This document shows, piece after piece, positions 46,441-57,635 of a stretch of 64,000 nt of DNA. The notes under the pieces are model-generated. The model did not search any database and was not told where the DNA came from. It saw nothing but the letters and a program-made list of their open reading frames with translations. Every line of letters starts with the position of its first letter. Within the stretch, counting starts at the first letter, position 1. Source of the stretch: Coix lacryma-jobi var. lacryma-jobi (Eukaryota > Streptophyta > Magnoliopsida > Poales > Poaceae); contig CM019824.1 in the NCBI GenBank assembly GCA_009763385.1, forward strand, positions 152,340,305 through 152,404,304, read 5' to 3'. Both the position numbers and the translations under genes were made by a program.

Positions 46441-46768
46441 TACCAGTGACAAAGAAGAGAAAGGTGGAAGAACCAGCTGCCAATGGCAAAGGAAAGTGTC
46501 GACGAAATATGGTCGATAGTCTACCGAGGGGTATGCCCAAGGCAGTAGATTGAGCGGCGGAGGCATGCGAGACGTCTGCAAAGCGTAAACACAGGGACAA
46601 GAGACGGCGATTTAGACAGGTTCGGGCCGACAAGTCGCCGTGATACCCTACGTCCTGTGTTCTGGTGGCTGGTTTGTATTGATGGATTGGAATATGACGT
46701 GTGATCCGATGGGATCTGAGATGATCTCGGGTCTGATGGACCTCAGATGAGAGGGGGTCCCTGCTCGC

Positions 46769-46777
46769 CTTATATAG
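46769..46777 (-). promoter_or_regulatory. TATA box of the minus-strand LTR fragment
   Basis: TATATAAGG on the minus strand, preceded by CTGCTCCCCGAC and followed by CGAGCAGGGACC, a layout typical of grass Gypsy LTR promoters. Confidence 0.55.
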
Positions 46778-47419
46778 TCGGGGAGCAGGGTTACAGTTGT
46801 CGAGTCCTTATCAGATTACAAGCGGCTCCTTAAGGCAAGGAATCCGGATCTAACTCTAGGATCTTCCTTGGCGGGCAAGGCTTCTAGAGAGTCCTTGACG
46901 AGCACAGCGAGCTGGTCGTGTGCTGCAAGGCCTCGCGAGCTGGGTTGTCCTTGACAAAGGGCCCATGTAGGTCCATGGGGGTATACGGAGGTAATATCCC
47001 CACAGCTAGTCCCTGAGCACTTTGTATCTGTTGGCGACGACGTCTTGAGCTTGTCCGAGCAGGCGAAGTCGATGTCGGGCAAGTAAGTCTCGCCAGAAGG
47101 ATGTAAGGTGCTCAAGAAAATTTTTGAAGAGCTTTCTTCTAGTGAAGTGTATCCACTTGGAGCTTGCAAGACTGTAAGGAACAACGAGGTCCTAGTAGAA
47201 GTCTGTGCAAGTCCAACTTGACGGAGCGTCCTTGAATTATCAGAGAAAAGCAAATACATTCACCGCAAGGTGAAGTGTATCCACTTAGTCCCCAAGCTTG
47301 GTAGTAGGTGTTGAAGACACGTGGTGCCGAGCTTGTAGAGCATTTAGCAAGTGCCCCGATGAGCTGCCCAAAATCAGCACCCTGATCCGAACAGCATGGA
47401 GCGACTTGATGCACACTGG

Positions 47420-48150
47420 CGACGAGTGAAGGCGATGACAAGCGAATGCGGCGACGAGCGAGGGCGACGAGCAAAGACGAAGTCCCCGAGCCTGGTCGAC
47501 AACGAGCGAAGGCGAAGTCCTCGAGCCAAGTCGGCGACGAGTTAAGGCGGCGACGAGCGATAGCGACGACGAACGAAGGCGATGACGAGTGAAGGTGACG
47601 ACTAGCGAAGGCAACGAGCCTAGTTGCCGACGAACGAAGGCGAAGTCCCCGAGCCTGGTCGGCGGCTTGCGAAGACGAAGTCTTTGAGCATGGTCGACAA
47701 TGAGCGAAAGCGAAGTCCATGAATTTGGTCGGCGACGGGCGAAGGCCAGGTCGATGAACCTGGTTGGCGACAAATTGATGAACCTACGACCTTGTGCTTC
47801 GGAAACAGAAGGCGGCAACGAGCGAAGGCGGCGACGACGGCGACGAGCGAAGGCGGCGACGAGCCCGGTCGGTGACGAACGAAGGCGGTGACGAGCCTGG
47901 TCGGAGACGAGCGAAGGCGAAGTCCCTGAGCCTGGATGGCGACGAGCAAAGGTGAAGTCCCCGAGCCTGGTCGGCGACGAGCGAAGGCGAAGTCCCCGAG
48001 CCTGGTCGGCTACTAGCGACGGCGGCGACGGGCGAAGGTGGCGACGATCCTGGTCGACGACGAGCGACGACGGCGACGGGCGAAGGCGGCAACGAGCCTG
48101 GTCGACGACGAGGGACGACAAAGTCCTCGAGCTTCAGTGACGAGCGAAGG
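47420..48150. repeat. 35-bp GC-rich tandem repeat, block 1
   Basis: The unit is about 35 bp, for example from AAGTCCCCGAGCCTGGTC to GGCGACGAGCGAAGGCG; exact copies begin at 47955 and 47990. Shortened variants occur. Minus-strand frames stay open across it in more than one phase, so they are not evidence of a protein. Confidence 0.8.
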
Positions 48151-49189
48151 CGAAGTCCCCGAAAAATAAATACGGAGAGCAGTAGTACATGATGATGTAC
48201 GAATAAAATATGGAGAAAAACCAGTGGCGAAGGATGACTGCAGCTTGACGAAGTCCCCGAGCTTCAGAGGGAGACATGGAGCGTCTGGAGACAGAGATGG
48301 AGCCGGCTGCGGAGGCCCTAGTCGCCGATGTAGATCATCTTTTTGCCGCAGGGCAGTAGTAGAACGTAGCATAGGAGAATAGTCTGTAAATAGACTCTTG
48401 GGCGAATAGAGGCAAAACTTATAGCGAGTCGGCGTGTTTTGCATATTCCCCGAATTCCGCAGACCCAATAGCCGTGAGCCGTAGCGATGAACAGTTCGGC
48501 CTTGGGTTATCCCAGGATCCGTAGCGTAGAGCGCGGAGCTCGTTTGCGTGTAGGAGTCAAGGGCATCGCCCAAGGAACCGCTGCTGGCATCCCATAGCGC
48601 AGAGGGCAGACGCTCGTGCACGCGTAGGGAGGTACCACGAACAGGGTCTTTTCCGAGAGGCTCGATCGTGGTGTGACCTGGGCGAATGGAGACCGTTCGT
48701 CGAGCGCGTGGGTGGCGCAGATGCGAGGCACTGAGCATATAGCTTCGGAATTCTCAGCCCAAGTTAGCCTTTCCTTTATAGCATAGAGGACGGGTGCTCA
48801 TGCACGCGTAGAGAGGTCAGGACGTCCCCTGGGAGAATTGTTGGCCACCGTAGCGCAGAGGGCGGGCGCTCATGCACGCGTCCGATGGTGACAACAGCCC
48901 CGACTCTGAGTTTTCGTCGGCGTCAGTCAGGCTGCTTGGAGACCGCATGGAGAACGAGCGCGTAACAGCGCGTATACAGGCACTGGACGTATAGCCTCTG
49001 GAGGTCTCAACCCAAGCTTAGCCTTCCCTTCGTAGCGCAGAGGGCAGGCGCTCATGCACGTGTAGAGATGTCAGGACGTCACTTGGGAGGACTACTGGCC
49101 GCCATAGCGCAGAGGGCAGGCGCTCATGCATGCGTCCGGCGGTGACAGTAACCCCGGCTCTGAAACTCCTTTAGCGTCAGCCAGGCTGT

Positions 49190-49345
49190 TTGGAGAGGTC
49201 GGCGAACGTCTGGAGTGGTCGGCGATCATTTGGAGAGGTCGGCGAACGTCTGGAGTGGTCGGCGGACGTCTGGAGTGGTCGGCGATCGTTTGGAGACGTC
49301 GGCGAACGTCTGGAGTGGTCGGCGATCGTTTGGACAGGTCGGCAA
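49190..49345. repeat. 20-bp tandem repeat
   Basis: About eight copies of a unit like GTCGGCGAACGTCTGGAGTG, alternating GAACGTCTGG and GATCGTTTGG forms. Confidence 0.75.
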
Positions 49346-49399
49346 TGATGAAGTTGATGTAGACACGGAGGTCGTTGAGACGGTGTCGCCGGAAATCTC

Positions 49400-50400
49400 G
49401 TGGATGGTCGATGACGAGCGAAGGCGGCGACGAGCCGAGTCGGCGACGGGCGAAGACAACGGCGAGTGAAGGCGGCGACGAGGGCGACGACGAGCCCGGT
49501 TGACGACGAGCGAACACGGCGACGAGTGAAGGCGGCAACGAAGGCGACGACGAGCGACGGCGGCGACGGGCGAAGGCGTCGACGAGCCTGGTCGACGAAG
49601 AGTGACGACAGCGACAGGCAAAGGCGGCGACTAGCCTAGACAATGACGAGCGACGACGGCGACGATCCTGGTTGACAACGAGCGACGGCGACGACGAGCA
49701 AAGGCGACGACGATCGACGACGGTGACGAGCGAAGGCGGCGACGAACGAAGGCGGTGACGAGCCTGGTCGGAGACGAGCGAAGGCGGCGAGGAGCGAAGG
49801 CGAAGTCCCCGAGCCTGGATGGCGACGAGCGAAGGCGAAGTCCCCGAGCCTGGACGGCGATGGGCAAAGGCGAAGTCCCCGGGCCTGGTCGGCGACGAGC
49901 GATGACGGCGACGGGCGAAGGCAAAGTCCCTGGGCCTGGTCGGCGACGAGCGAAGGCAAAGTCCCCGGGCCTGGTCGGCGACAAGCGACGGCAAAGTCTC
50001 CGGGCCTGGTCGGCAACGAGCGAAGGCAAAGTCCCCGAGCCTAGTCGGCGGCAAGCGACGACGATGACGTGCAAAGGCGGCGACGAGCCTGGTCGACGAC
50101 GAGTGACGGCGGCGACGGGCGAAGGCGGTGACGAGCCTGGTCGACGACGAGCGACGACGGCGACGGGCGAAGGCGGCGGTGACGAAGGCGGCGACGAACG
50201 AAGTCCCTGAGCCTGGAAGGCGATGGGCAAAGGCGAAGTCCCAGGGCCTGGTCGGCGACGAGCGATGACGGCGACGGGCGAAGGCAAAGTCCCTGGGCCT
50301 GGTCGGCGATGAGCGAAGGCAAAGTCCCCGGGCCTGGTCGGCGACAAGAGACGGCAAAGTCTCCGGGCCTGGTCGGCGACGAGCAAAGGCGAAGTCCCTG
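49400..50400. repeat. 35-bp GC-rich tandem repeat, block 2
   Basis: The same family as block 1 (GGCGACGAGCGAAGGCAAAG, CCCCGGGCCTGGTCGG), mixed with GACGACGGCGACGGGCGAAG variants. It explains the long minus-strand open frame 49092-50474. Confidence 0.8.
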
Positions 50401-50438
50401 AAAAATAAATATGGAGAGGAGTAGTACATGATGATGTA

Positions 50439-53400
50439 TGTGACACCCCTAATTTTCCAAGTTTTGAAAATCACTAAAAATTTAAGCCAAATTAAAACTT
50501 GACCTAGACTAACCTTTTAAGAAACATAATTAGAATAAATAAGACAACAAATCTTTTCTTGTTTGGTTGTGTGGCATTTATTGAGCAAACTGGAAACACT
50601 CAGTTAGAAACTTTTGGAATCATAGTTTGAATTCAAAACTCAAAAGGAATTTGAATCAAAGGGAATAAGAAGGAGGAAAAAGGAAAATAGAAAGGAGAAG
50701 GAAAGCTGACGTGGGCCTCATCTCCCTTTGGCCCACTTCCCACGCCCCCTCCTACTTCCCCCCTCCCGCGCCAAACCTCCGCCTGGGCCAAGCCAACCCG
50801 AGGCCCGGTTGCGTCACCTCCCCTTGCCTTCCTCCCACCTCACTCGCGTGGGCCGCGGCCCGGGACGCCGCGCGCGCCCCATCAAACCAGCCTCGCCTCC
50901 CCTCTCTCTTACTCGCTGACGGGTGGGACCCCACCGTCAGCTTCATCCTCTCCGCGACGACAGGACGAGACGGAGCAGAGCAACCCCACCATGACCCGCT
51001 CGACCCTGAGAGCGCTGACCTTCGCGAAATCGTGGATGAGCCATCCCGTCGAGCACCAGGGCACCGCCTTTCTGTGCGGTACGGCGCCACCTACCGGAGT
51101 CAGGGAAGACAGAGAGAGGGATAGTTGCGCCGCCGTGTAGCCCTACTATTGCCATTAATGCCGTGACAAGCCCCGACGAGGAACCGCCTCGCTGGGACGA
51201 GACCGAACGAGCGAGGTGGAGTACGAGCGCCGGAGAACTCTCTAGAGCTCAGAAACACGCAGGCGACGCAGAGGAGGAAAATATCTCCAAACCGCCATGG
51301 CCGCCACCGCCATTGCTGGCCTATATAAGGCACCCCGCTCCGAATTGAGGCCATCGCAAGCTTCGCGGTGAACCCCTCTACCTCATCGCCACTACAATTT
51401 CATCTCTACCATCTCCTCTCCCTCTAATTTGCAGTTTTCCCCAAATCGGAGCCGCCTTGTCGCCGGAGAATCGAGGCGAAATTGGAGCCACTGGAGGTCG
51501 TTGCATCCCAATTGGAGTGAGGGTAAGCGTCAATAGTCCGTTACCTTCCTTTTCCCCTTCCTACCTTCACCTCTACCAGCCGGAAGCAGTTGGCCACCAA
51601 GAGCGTTGCCGACCGAGCCGCCATGGACGCCAGTGTGCGCGTAGGTGAGCCCGGCTAAGGCAGCTAGCAGTGCCAACACCTTTTGCACCTTTTCCTGCAC
51701 CTAATGCACAAGAACGCAAGGGAAAGGCTCCCTCTGCGCACCGTGGCAGCGCGGCACCATCGTGGGAGCTCCGGCGAGCCGCCGCGACTCGCGCGGTGCC
51801 CCATTGTTCTTCTCTGTTGGAAGAGAGGATACAAAAGAGCGAGGAGAGCGCGCTACCAAAGATGGATAGGGTCAGGGAGGAGCCACACCGCCGGCTAGGC
51901 CAACTTCGGCGAGGCTGTGGACCTTCCCCTGACTCCCGACGAGCCTAACGGCGACGCCCACCTGACGTCATCGATCTCAGAGGCTGACAGCCGAGACCCA
52001 CACCACGCCGTCACCCTACCCCGTCACGGCGGGTAACACGCGGCAGGCCCACGCGTCAGCCACAAGGAGTGGCCGACACACGGGACCCACGTGTCAGTGG
52101 CTACCAGCCAAGACCTCCCTCTCTTCCCTCTTTCTGTGCGCCCGGTTCACGTGAGCCGAAGATCGCGGGGTACGCGTCCACGACACAGTGCCGTAGACCG
52201 GTGGAACCCTTCCTCACAGTCGCGCAAAAAAACGCTAGGTGCACCCGGCTAGTGTACACAAGAGGCTATAAGTCCTATTTCCCTTTGGAGAAAAATTCCA
52301 GAAAAATTCCTAAAAATACTACGTACATTCAGTAACTTTACCCCATAATTAGTTTTCTAAAAATGATTATAGAAAATAGTTATTAATTTCCAACCTATAT
52401 GTTTAAACCTGTAAAAATCATATCTCTCATGTTTTAACTCCGAAAATTATGAAACCACTTCTAAAAAAATTATAAAAATAATCTAAAAGTGACCAACCTG
52501 AGAGTAACCCTTTTGCTCAACATATGTTTGCTTGTGATGTTTGTTTCTTTGTTTATGCTTATCGTTTCCGTCGGATCGATCGGCAGAAGGAGACGACTAC
52601 CAGGAGGAAGACGACCCGGATTGAAGACGACCCGGATTAACAGGAATCAGGAACTGTGAGCTGCAACGAAGGCAAGTCCTAACCCCACTCTTATCTACTC
52701 TAATTAATCACTCACTGATGATTATATGGTTGGAATATCATGTGGTAAATTTGACTAAATAATGGGCAACCGTGATACGTTCATGTGCTTAAGGCAAACC
52801 TGAATAAGTGGGAACAAGTGGGGGATGCTTATATGCGGATATAACATCTTGGGGTAGACTCGCATGTTAAGGGACTCTACCTAGGAGGCACTTGTTTGCC
52901 ATACTGAGTAGTTTCATAGGCCACCAAACTTGGTCAGAAACGCGTCCAGCCACACGCCTATATGGGTAGGCCTAGTTTCACACCCCGATAGGCATAAGTG
53001 TAACACCTACCTGGAGGTCGGGAGACAACGGTTTGACAGGAGAAGGCACGACTGCTAAGTGATCTCTCGTGGCCCGGTCGGCGTGGTTGCTAAGTGATCC
53101 TCCACGTTAAATTCCTGTTGGGCCGTGTGCGAGCCCCCTCTTTTATGATATTGATTTGGCCAGTTGGACCATGCGTGGTCTGTTTTCCGGCCCCTGTGTA
53201 AACCGTGGTGAGGGTTACATGGACCCTATGGATGCGTCCTCTCGGGTATGAGCTTTGTTGGAGTAAATGAGGCCACTGATCATGGTCGAGTTCACTCCAT
53301 CGTGTGGGGAAAATTGGACATCTGCTGCAGTAGAATTAGCTAAATCCTATTCGAATAGCCACGTCCTTGGTAATGGGCAATAGCCGAGATGAGGTCACCT

Positions 53401-54015
53401 ATGGTTAGGTTAATAATAATTCTTGCACTAGCACAACCATGAACTTGTGATAATGTTGCCTATGTTTCTAAACTAACCGGGAACTAGCGAGAAGGATGAC
53501 ACTCTCCTAGGGCCCAACCTCTCTTTTATTCTTGTTATTCCTATAGGACTTGCTGAGTACTCTATGTACTCACCCGTTGTTGACTCATAGATTATGAAGA
53601 CGAAGGAGGACCCACCTAGAACGAGGAGGACTTCCAGGAGGGCCAGTGATAGCGACCGCGACCATGAAGGAATCGTTAGGATAGGGTCTACGCCTACGCT
53701 CTAGCTTGCCTGTGAGGATAGACGCCGCTACGCATCGACTACCGCCTTAGTAGCTTCCGCACCCTGTTACGTGTTCGTCACCGTAGTGTGTTTTGGTCAA
53801 GTGATATAAATAAAAGCCTTGACCCTGTTGTAACATATCACCTACCTAGGTGTGAACTCAGACCCTTTTTGTATGAACCCTTTTATTCGCTAGATTAATA
53901 AAGTTCGGTATTTATCTTTAAATCTGTATATCATTTCTGTTGATCCCGTACATATTTGTGCATGATCCTGGCGCAAATATGGGGATGTTTGGACTCTCAG
54001 GATGAGGGCCCGACA
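50439..54015 (+). repeat. 5' LTR of the split Gypsy element
   Basis: It starts TGTGACACCCC and ends GGGCCCGACA, about 3577 bp. TATATAA at 51322-51328 marks the promoter. The GC-rich region before it contains random open frames only. AATAAAGTT near 53898 is a possible poly(A) signal. Confidence 0.75.
51322..51328 (+). promoter_or_regulatory. TATA box of the Gypsy 5' LTR
   Basis: TATATAA in GGCCTATATAAGGCACC, a typical grass LTR promoter layout. Confidence 0.6.
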
Positions 54016-54018
54016 GAG

Positions 54019-54030
54019 TGGTATCAGAGC
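54019..54030 (+). other. Primer-binding site, initiator tRNA-Met
   Basis: TGGTATCAGAGC begins three bases after the LTR end, an exact match to the common plant tRNA-iMet PBS. Confidence 0.85.
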
Positions 54031-54153
54031 CGAGCTTGACCGTAGGACAAGACCCTAAGCATGGCACGCAGTAGGAAAACGAGCTGTGAACTTAATCCAT
54101 CTTCATTTGTTTTGCAAAAGTAATCTAACTTGTGTTTAAATATTTTGCAGCAA

Positions 54154-55149
54154 ATGGAGGACGGATGGGTTCGCTCGAACTGTGAAAACACCGAAGGATT
54201 CCCGCAACTTTTATGGGAGACTCTACAACGGCTGGGATACACTAAGCGCCCTACATACTATGGACTTGAGTACGAGGACCACAGTGTGCCCAAGTGTAAG
54301 ATATGCCTGCATATTCCTGAGCATCCGTAATGCCCAAATATTCCAAGAAAAGTATACAAGGCAGTGGGAAAGGATCTTTATGGAACAAGCCAGAAGGTTG
54401 CAAGAGATGCACTCGTCGAATACTGCCAGATATTTGAAGAAGATATTGACCACACCCCTGCAAGGTATTTTCCCGTAGCCAACCAAACCACCGCAACTTG
54501 GAACTACAAGGTAGATGAACTTGAGAAAATTAGCCCAAAGTGTCCAGAATACACTCTTGTGGCCACTGTCAGATACCTCCATGCACTTGAAGACCTCTAT
54601 GAAGAGCAACAAAAGGTACTCTTAGAATGGAAGGAACGAGCTCTCAAGGCTGAAGCTGAAGTACGCGCCTTGATCCTGGACAACATGATATTAGAACAAC
54701 TTAAGGAAAAGGTGCAGAAGAAGGCAACATTGTACCGCAAGGAGATGGAAGAAGCCGAACAACGACGCCAGTACAAGGAGCAGGTTCGCCGAAGGAACAA
54801 AAGAAGGAGGGCCTTCGCCATCCCCAATGACCGGAATGAAGCATTACCAGGAGTACCAAGACTCACACCAACACTACAGAAGTACGTGGATGACATCAAA
54901 GGCAAGGCACCAGCTATCCCCGAGTATGATCCAGAAATTCCAGGACTTGAGCCCGCAAGGAGAGATGAAGGAATGGAAACTGAAGAATCTACCGCCGACA
55001 ACTTCGACATAATCAAGATCATGGGAACTGAAGAGCCGGATGCAGATGATGGATATGCGGATGATCGTCACAAGCTGCGAGAGGAGCAACTCGCCCATGA
55101 GAAAGGAAAAGCTGTTGCACGGGACTTCGATGAGATCCAGTTCATGTAG
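54154..55149 (+). pseudogene. Extra ORF (ORF0) between PBS and gag, one stop
   Basis: ATG 54154 to TAG 55149 is a single frame of about 331 codons, interrupted only by TAA at 54328-54330. It begins MEDGWVRSNCENTEG. A Cys/Tyr-containing N-terminal part is followed by a long basic, probably coiled-coil stretch (VLLEWKERALKAEAEVRAL, EEAEQRRQYKEQVRRRNKRR) and an acidic C-terminus. It is not Gag: gag starts 250 bp later. A TTTTGCAG tract just before the ATG could be a splice acceptor. Function unknown. Confidence 0.7.
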
Positions 55150-55402
55150 ATGTATCGCTAGGAATGATGCGCTCAGTTGTAAAAGAAATAACATACTGAG
55201 TGTCGTAGCACCGCGCTGAGTGAGTAGTTGTCGTGTGTCAGTCACTAGTAGGTGTGGTACTGTCATGTATCATATGTAGTGTGACTGTTTGTGTGTCTGT
55301 TTGTGTAATGATGTGTGTTTTGTTTTACTGTGTTTCTCTTCTTTTAATCCTTGTGTGACCCCAATCGAGCAACCTCTTATAAGAATCGCTCCATCCTAAT
55401 AG

Positions 55403-57635
55403 ATGGAAAGGCGATCCAACCGGATTCAGCAACACCGCGAAAGGCAAGCTGCTGAGGAAGCACGCAACCCACCCCGAGGACCGCAGAACCAAAGGCAACG
55501 GAATGAGCAACCTAGGCCAAGGCGACAACGTACACCAGAAGAGGAAGAAATAGTAATGGAAGAAGAAGAAGATAGCAACCATGAGGAAGAACAGGGAAAT
55601 GACGAGGAAGAACTTCCTCCACCACCACCTACTCTAGCAGAGATAATGGACCGCCAGACGAATTTATTGGAAGCCCTTGCTAGAAGACCCGAGCATGGTA
55701 ATGGGCAGGGAAAGATGGCTGCATTTATGAGACTGAGTCCACCTACCTTCGATAGCTCTGAGGAAGACCCGTTAGCTGCTGATGACTGGCTGCGTACCAT
55801 CACCAAAAAGCTGAAGGTCGTACGAGCTACCGAAGAAGAAAAAGTCACCTTAGCTACTCATCAACTAGTTGGAGCAGCTGGGGAATGGTGGGAAAACTAC
55901 CAAGACGCCGTCGAAGACCCCGAAGCCATAACATGGGAAGAATTCCAGGAGGCGTTCCGTAACTATCATATTCCAGAAGGAATGATGAAGAGGAAGTCAG
56001 AGGAATTCCGTAACATAAGGCAAGGAGCCATGACCATAAACCAATATATTCGCAAGTTCATGAAACTATCTCGCTATGCACCGAGAGAAGTTGATTCCGA
56101 TAAGAAGAAGCAGAAGTGCTTTATGAGAGGACTGAACTCTTCATTCAGGACCCAGCTTGTTACCGCAATATACCCCGATTTTAACACCCTCATGAACAAA
56201 GCAATACTACTTGAAGATGAACATGCCAAAGCTGATGGAGACAGGAAGCGCAAGTTGAGCATACAACAGGCACGACAACAGGAAAGGACCTAAAGGATCA
56301 GGACCAACAATGTCCCAACAAGGTATTCATCACCTATGCAGTTTCGATCTTCAAACAACAACAACACACAAGCCAATACCTATGCCAACCGCAGCTACAA
56401 CACAAACACCAACAACAACCCGCCAAGAAACAACAACAGCAACACCATAGGCCAATCAGATTCCACATGCTATGGATGTCATCAGCCAGACCACCAAATT
56501 GCTCAATGCCCGTATAAGGCCGCAAACTCTGCACCTGCACAGCCTGCAAATAGCAACAGGACTGCAGCCTCTGGAATTGGTCGCACAACACCTCAAAACT
56601 CGGGACAACAAAAGAGGAATCCGTCATCGTTTGGGCAAGGCCGAGTCAATCACGTGAGTGCGGAAGAAGTGCAAACAGCGCCCGACATTGTGTACAGTGA
56701 GTTTTTAGTTAACTCCATTCTCGCAAACGTGTTATTTGATTCCGGGGCCTCGCATTCGTTCGTTTCTACTTCGTTTGTTTTCAAAAACAACCTGAAAATG
56801 GTGTTACTCTCCACCCCTTTAATAATAAGAACCCCTGGAGCTGTTCTCAAGTGTACGCTAAAATGCCCGAAGGTCAAGATAACCATTGATGGAATTGAAT
56901 TTCGAGCAAATTTAGTCGTACTAAAGACAGAAGGACTGGATGTGATATTAGGTATGGATTGGTTGAAGGAACATCATGAGAATATATCATGCAGAGACAA
57001 AGCTGTAACATTGATAAATCATAAAAGAATAGGAGTGAAATGTTACCCAAAAGCATCAACAGCTGAACCAATGGTATGCAACTTGGAAGCCAAAACCGTC
57101 AAAGAAGTACCAGTAGTATGTGAATACCCGAATGTTTATCCTGAAGAGTTACCCGGGATGCCACCAGATAGAGATATAGAATTTATAATTGACCTAATGT
57201 CTGGAACTGCTCCTATAGCAAAGAGACCTTATAGAATGACAACAAATGAGTTTGAAGAATTAAAGGCACAACTACGAGAATTGCAAGAAAAAGGATATAT
57301 CAGACCAAGTTCGTCACCATGGGGATCACCCCTACTATTTGTGAAGAAGAAGGATGGAAGTCTTCGGATGTGCATTGATTACCGTTCTTTAAATGAAGTC
57401 ACTATCAAAAATAAATACCCATTGCCTCGAATTGACGATTTATTTCATCAACTAAAGGGAGCCAAGTATTTTTCAAAAATAGACCTACGATCGGGATACT
57501 ATCAGCTGAAGATCCGTTTAGATGATATTCCAAAGACTGCATTTGTCACACGCTACGGACAATATGAGTTTACCATAATGCCCTTTGGATTGACCAATGC
57601 CCCTGCATATTTCATGAATCTAATGAATAAGGTAT
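55403..57635 (+). pseudogene. Gypsy gag-pol (gag, protease, partial RT), one stop and 3' truncation
   Basis: A single frame runs from ATG 55403 with TAA at 56291-56293. The gag core (AGEWWENYQDAVEDPEAITW, FNTLMNKAILLEDEH) is preceded by an acidic low-complexity region. A CCHC knuckle follows (CYGCHQPDHQIAQC, from 56468). The protease has FDSGASHSFV and GLDVILGMDWL. RT starts KGYIRPSSSPWGSPLLFVKK and continues through DYRSLNEVTIKNKYPLPRID to FTIMPFGLTNAPAYF, then stops at the Athila insertion before the YVDD box. Confidence 0.9.

Larger units (their letters stand above)
46441..50438 (-). mobile_element. Minus-strand LTR fragment with a tandem-repeat U3
   Basis: Read on the minus strand, 50438 to about 46790 is a U3 full of GC-rich tandem repeats. 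It is followed by the promoter GACTATATAAGGCG (TATATAAGG, 46769-46777), then an R/U5-like segment with CCCGAACCTGTCTAAATCGCC near 46610. This style is familiar from Tat-lineage Gypsy LTRs of grasses. The left edge is not fixed. The right side is broken by the Gypsy element inserted at 50439. A segment near 48157-48200 (AAAAATAAATACGGAGAGC) recurs at 50396-50438, so the U3 contains a duplication of about 2.2 kb. Confidence 0.55.
50439..57635 (+). mobile_element. Ty3/Gypsy element with extra ORF upstream of gag (RIRE3/RIRE8-like), split by an Athila insertion
   Basis: A 3.6-kb 5' LTR is followed by a tRNA-Met PBS, an extra ORF, gag, protease and the first half of RT. Reading stops at 57635, where an Athila-type element begins. 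The remainder of pol and the 3' LTR must lie beyond the window. Five bases before the LTR are ATGTA; the matching TSD copy would also be outside. An additional ORF upstream of gag was described for rice RIRE3 and RIRE8; assignment to that group is from memory. Confidence 0.85.

Noticed and set aside
47285..48121. Minus-strand frame of 278 codons with similar Arg/Ser/Pro repeats
   Set aside because: Same tandem-repeat artefact.
49092..50474. Minus-strand frame of about 460 codons rich in FARRRPG repeats
   Set aside because: It is produced by a stop-free 35-bp tandem repeat that is open in several frames; since 35 is not a multiple of three, no single protein repeat is maintained.
50711..51124. 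Frames in the Gypsy 5' LTR GC-rich segment
   Set aside because: LTR U3 sequence with a TATA box downstream; compositional open frames only.
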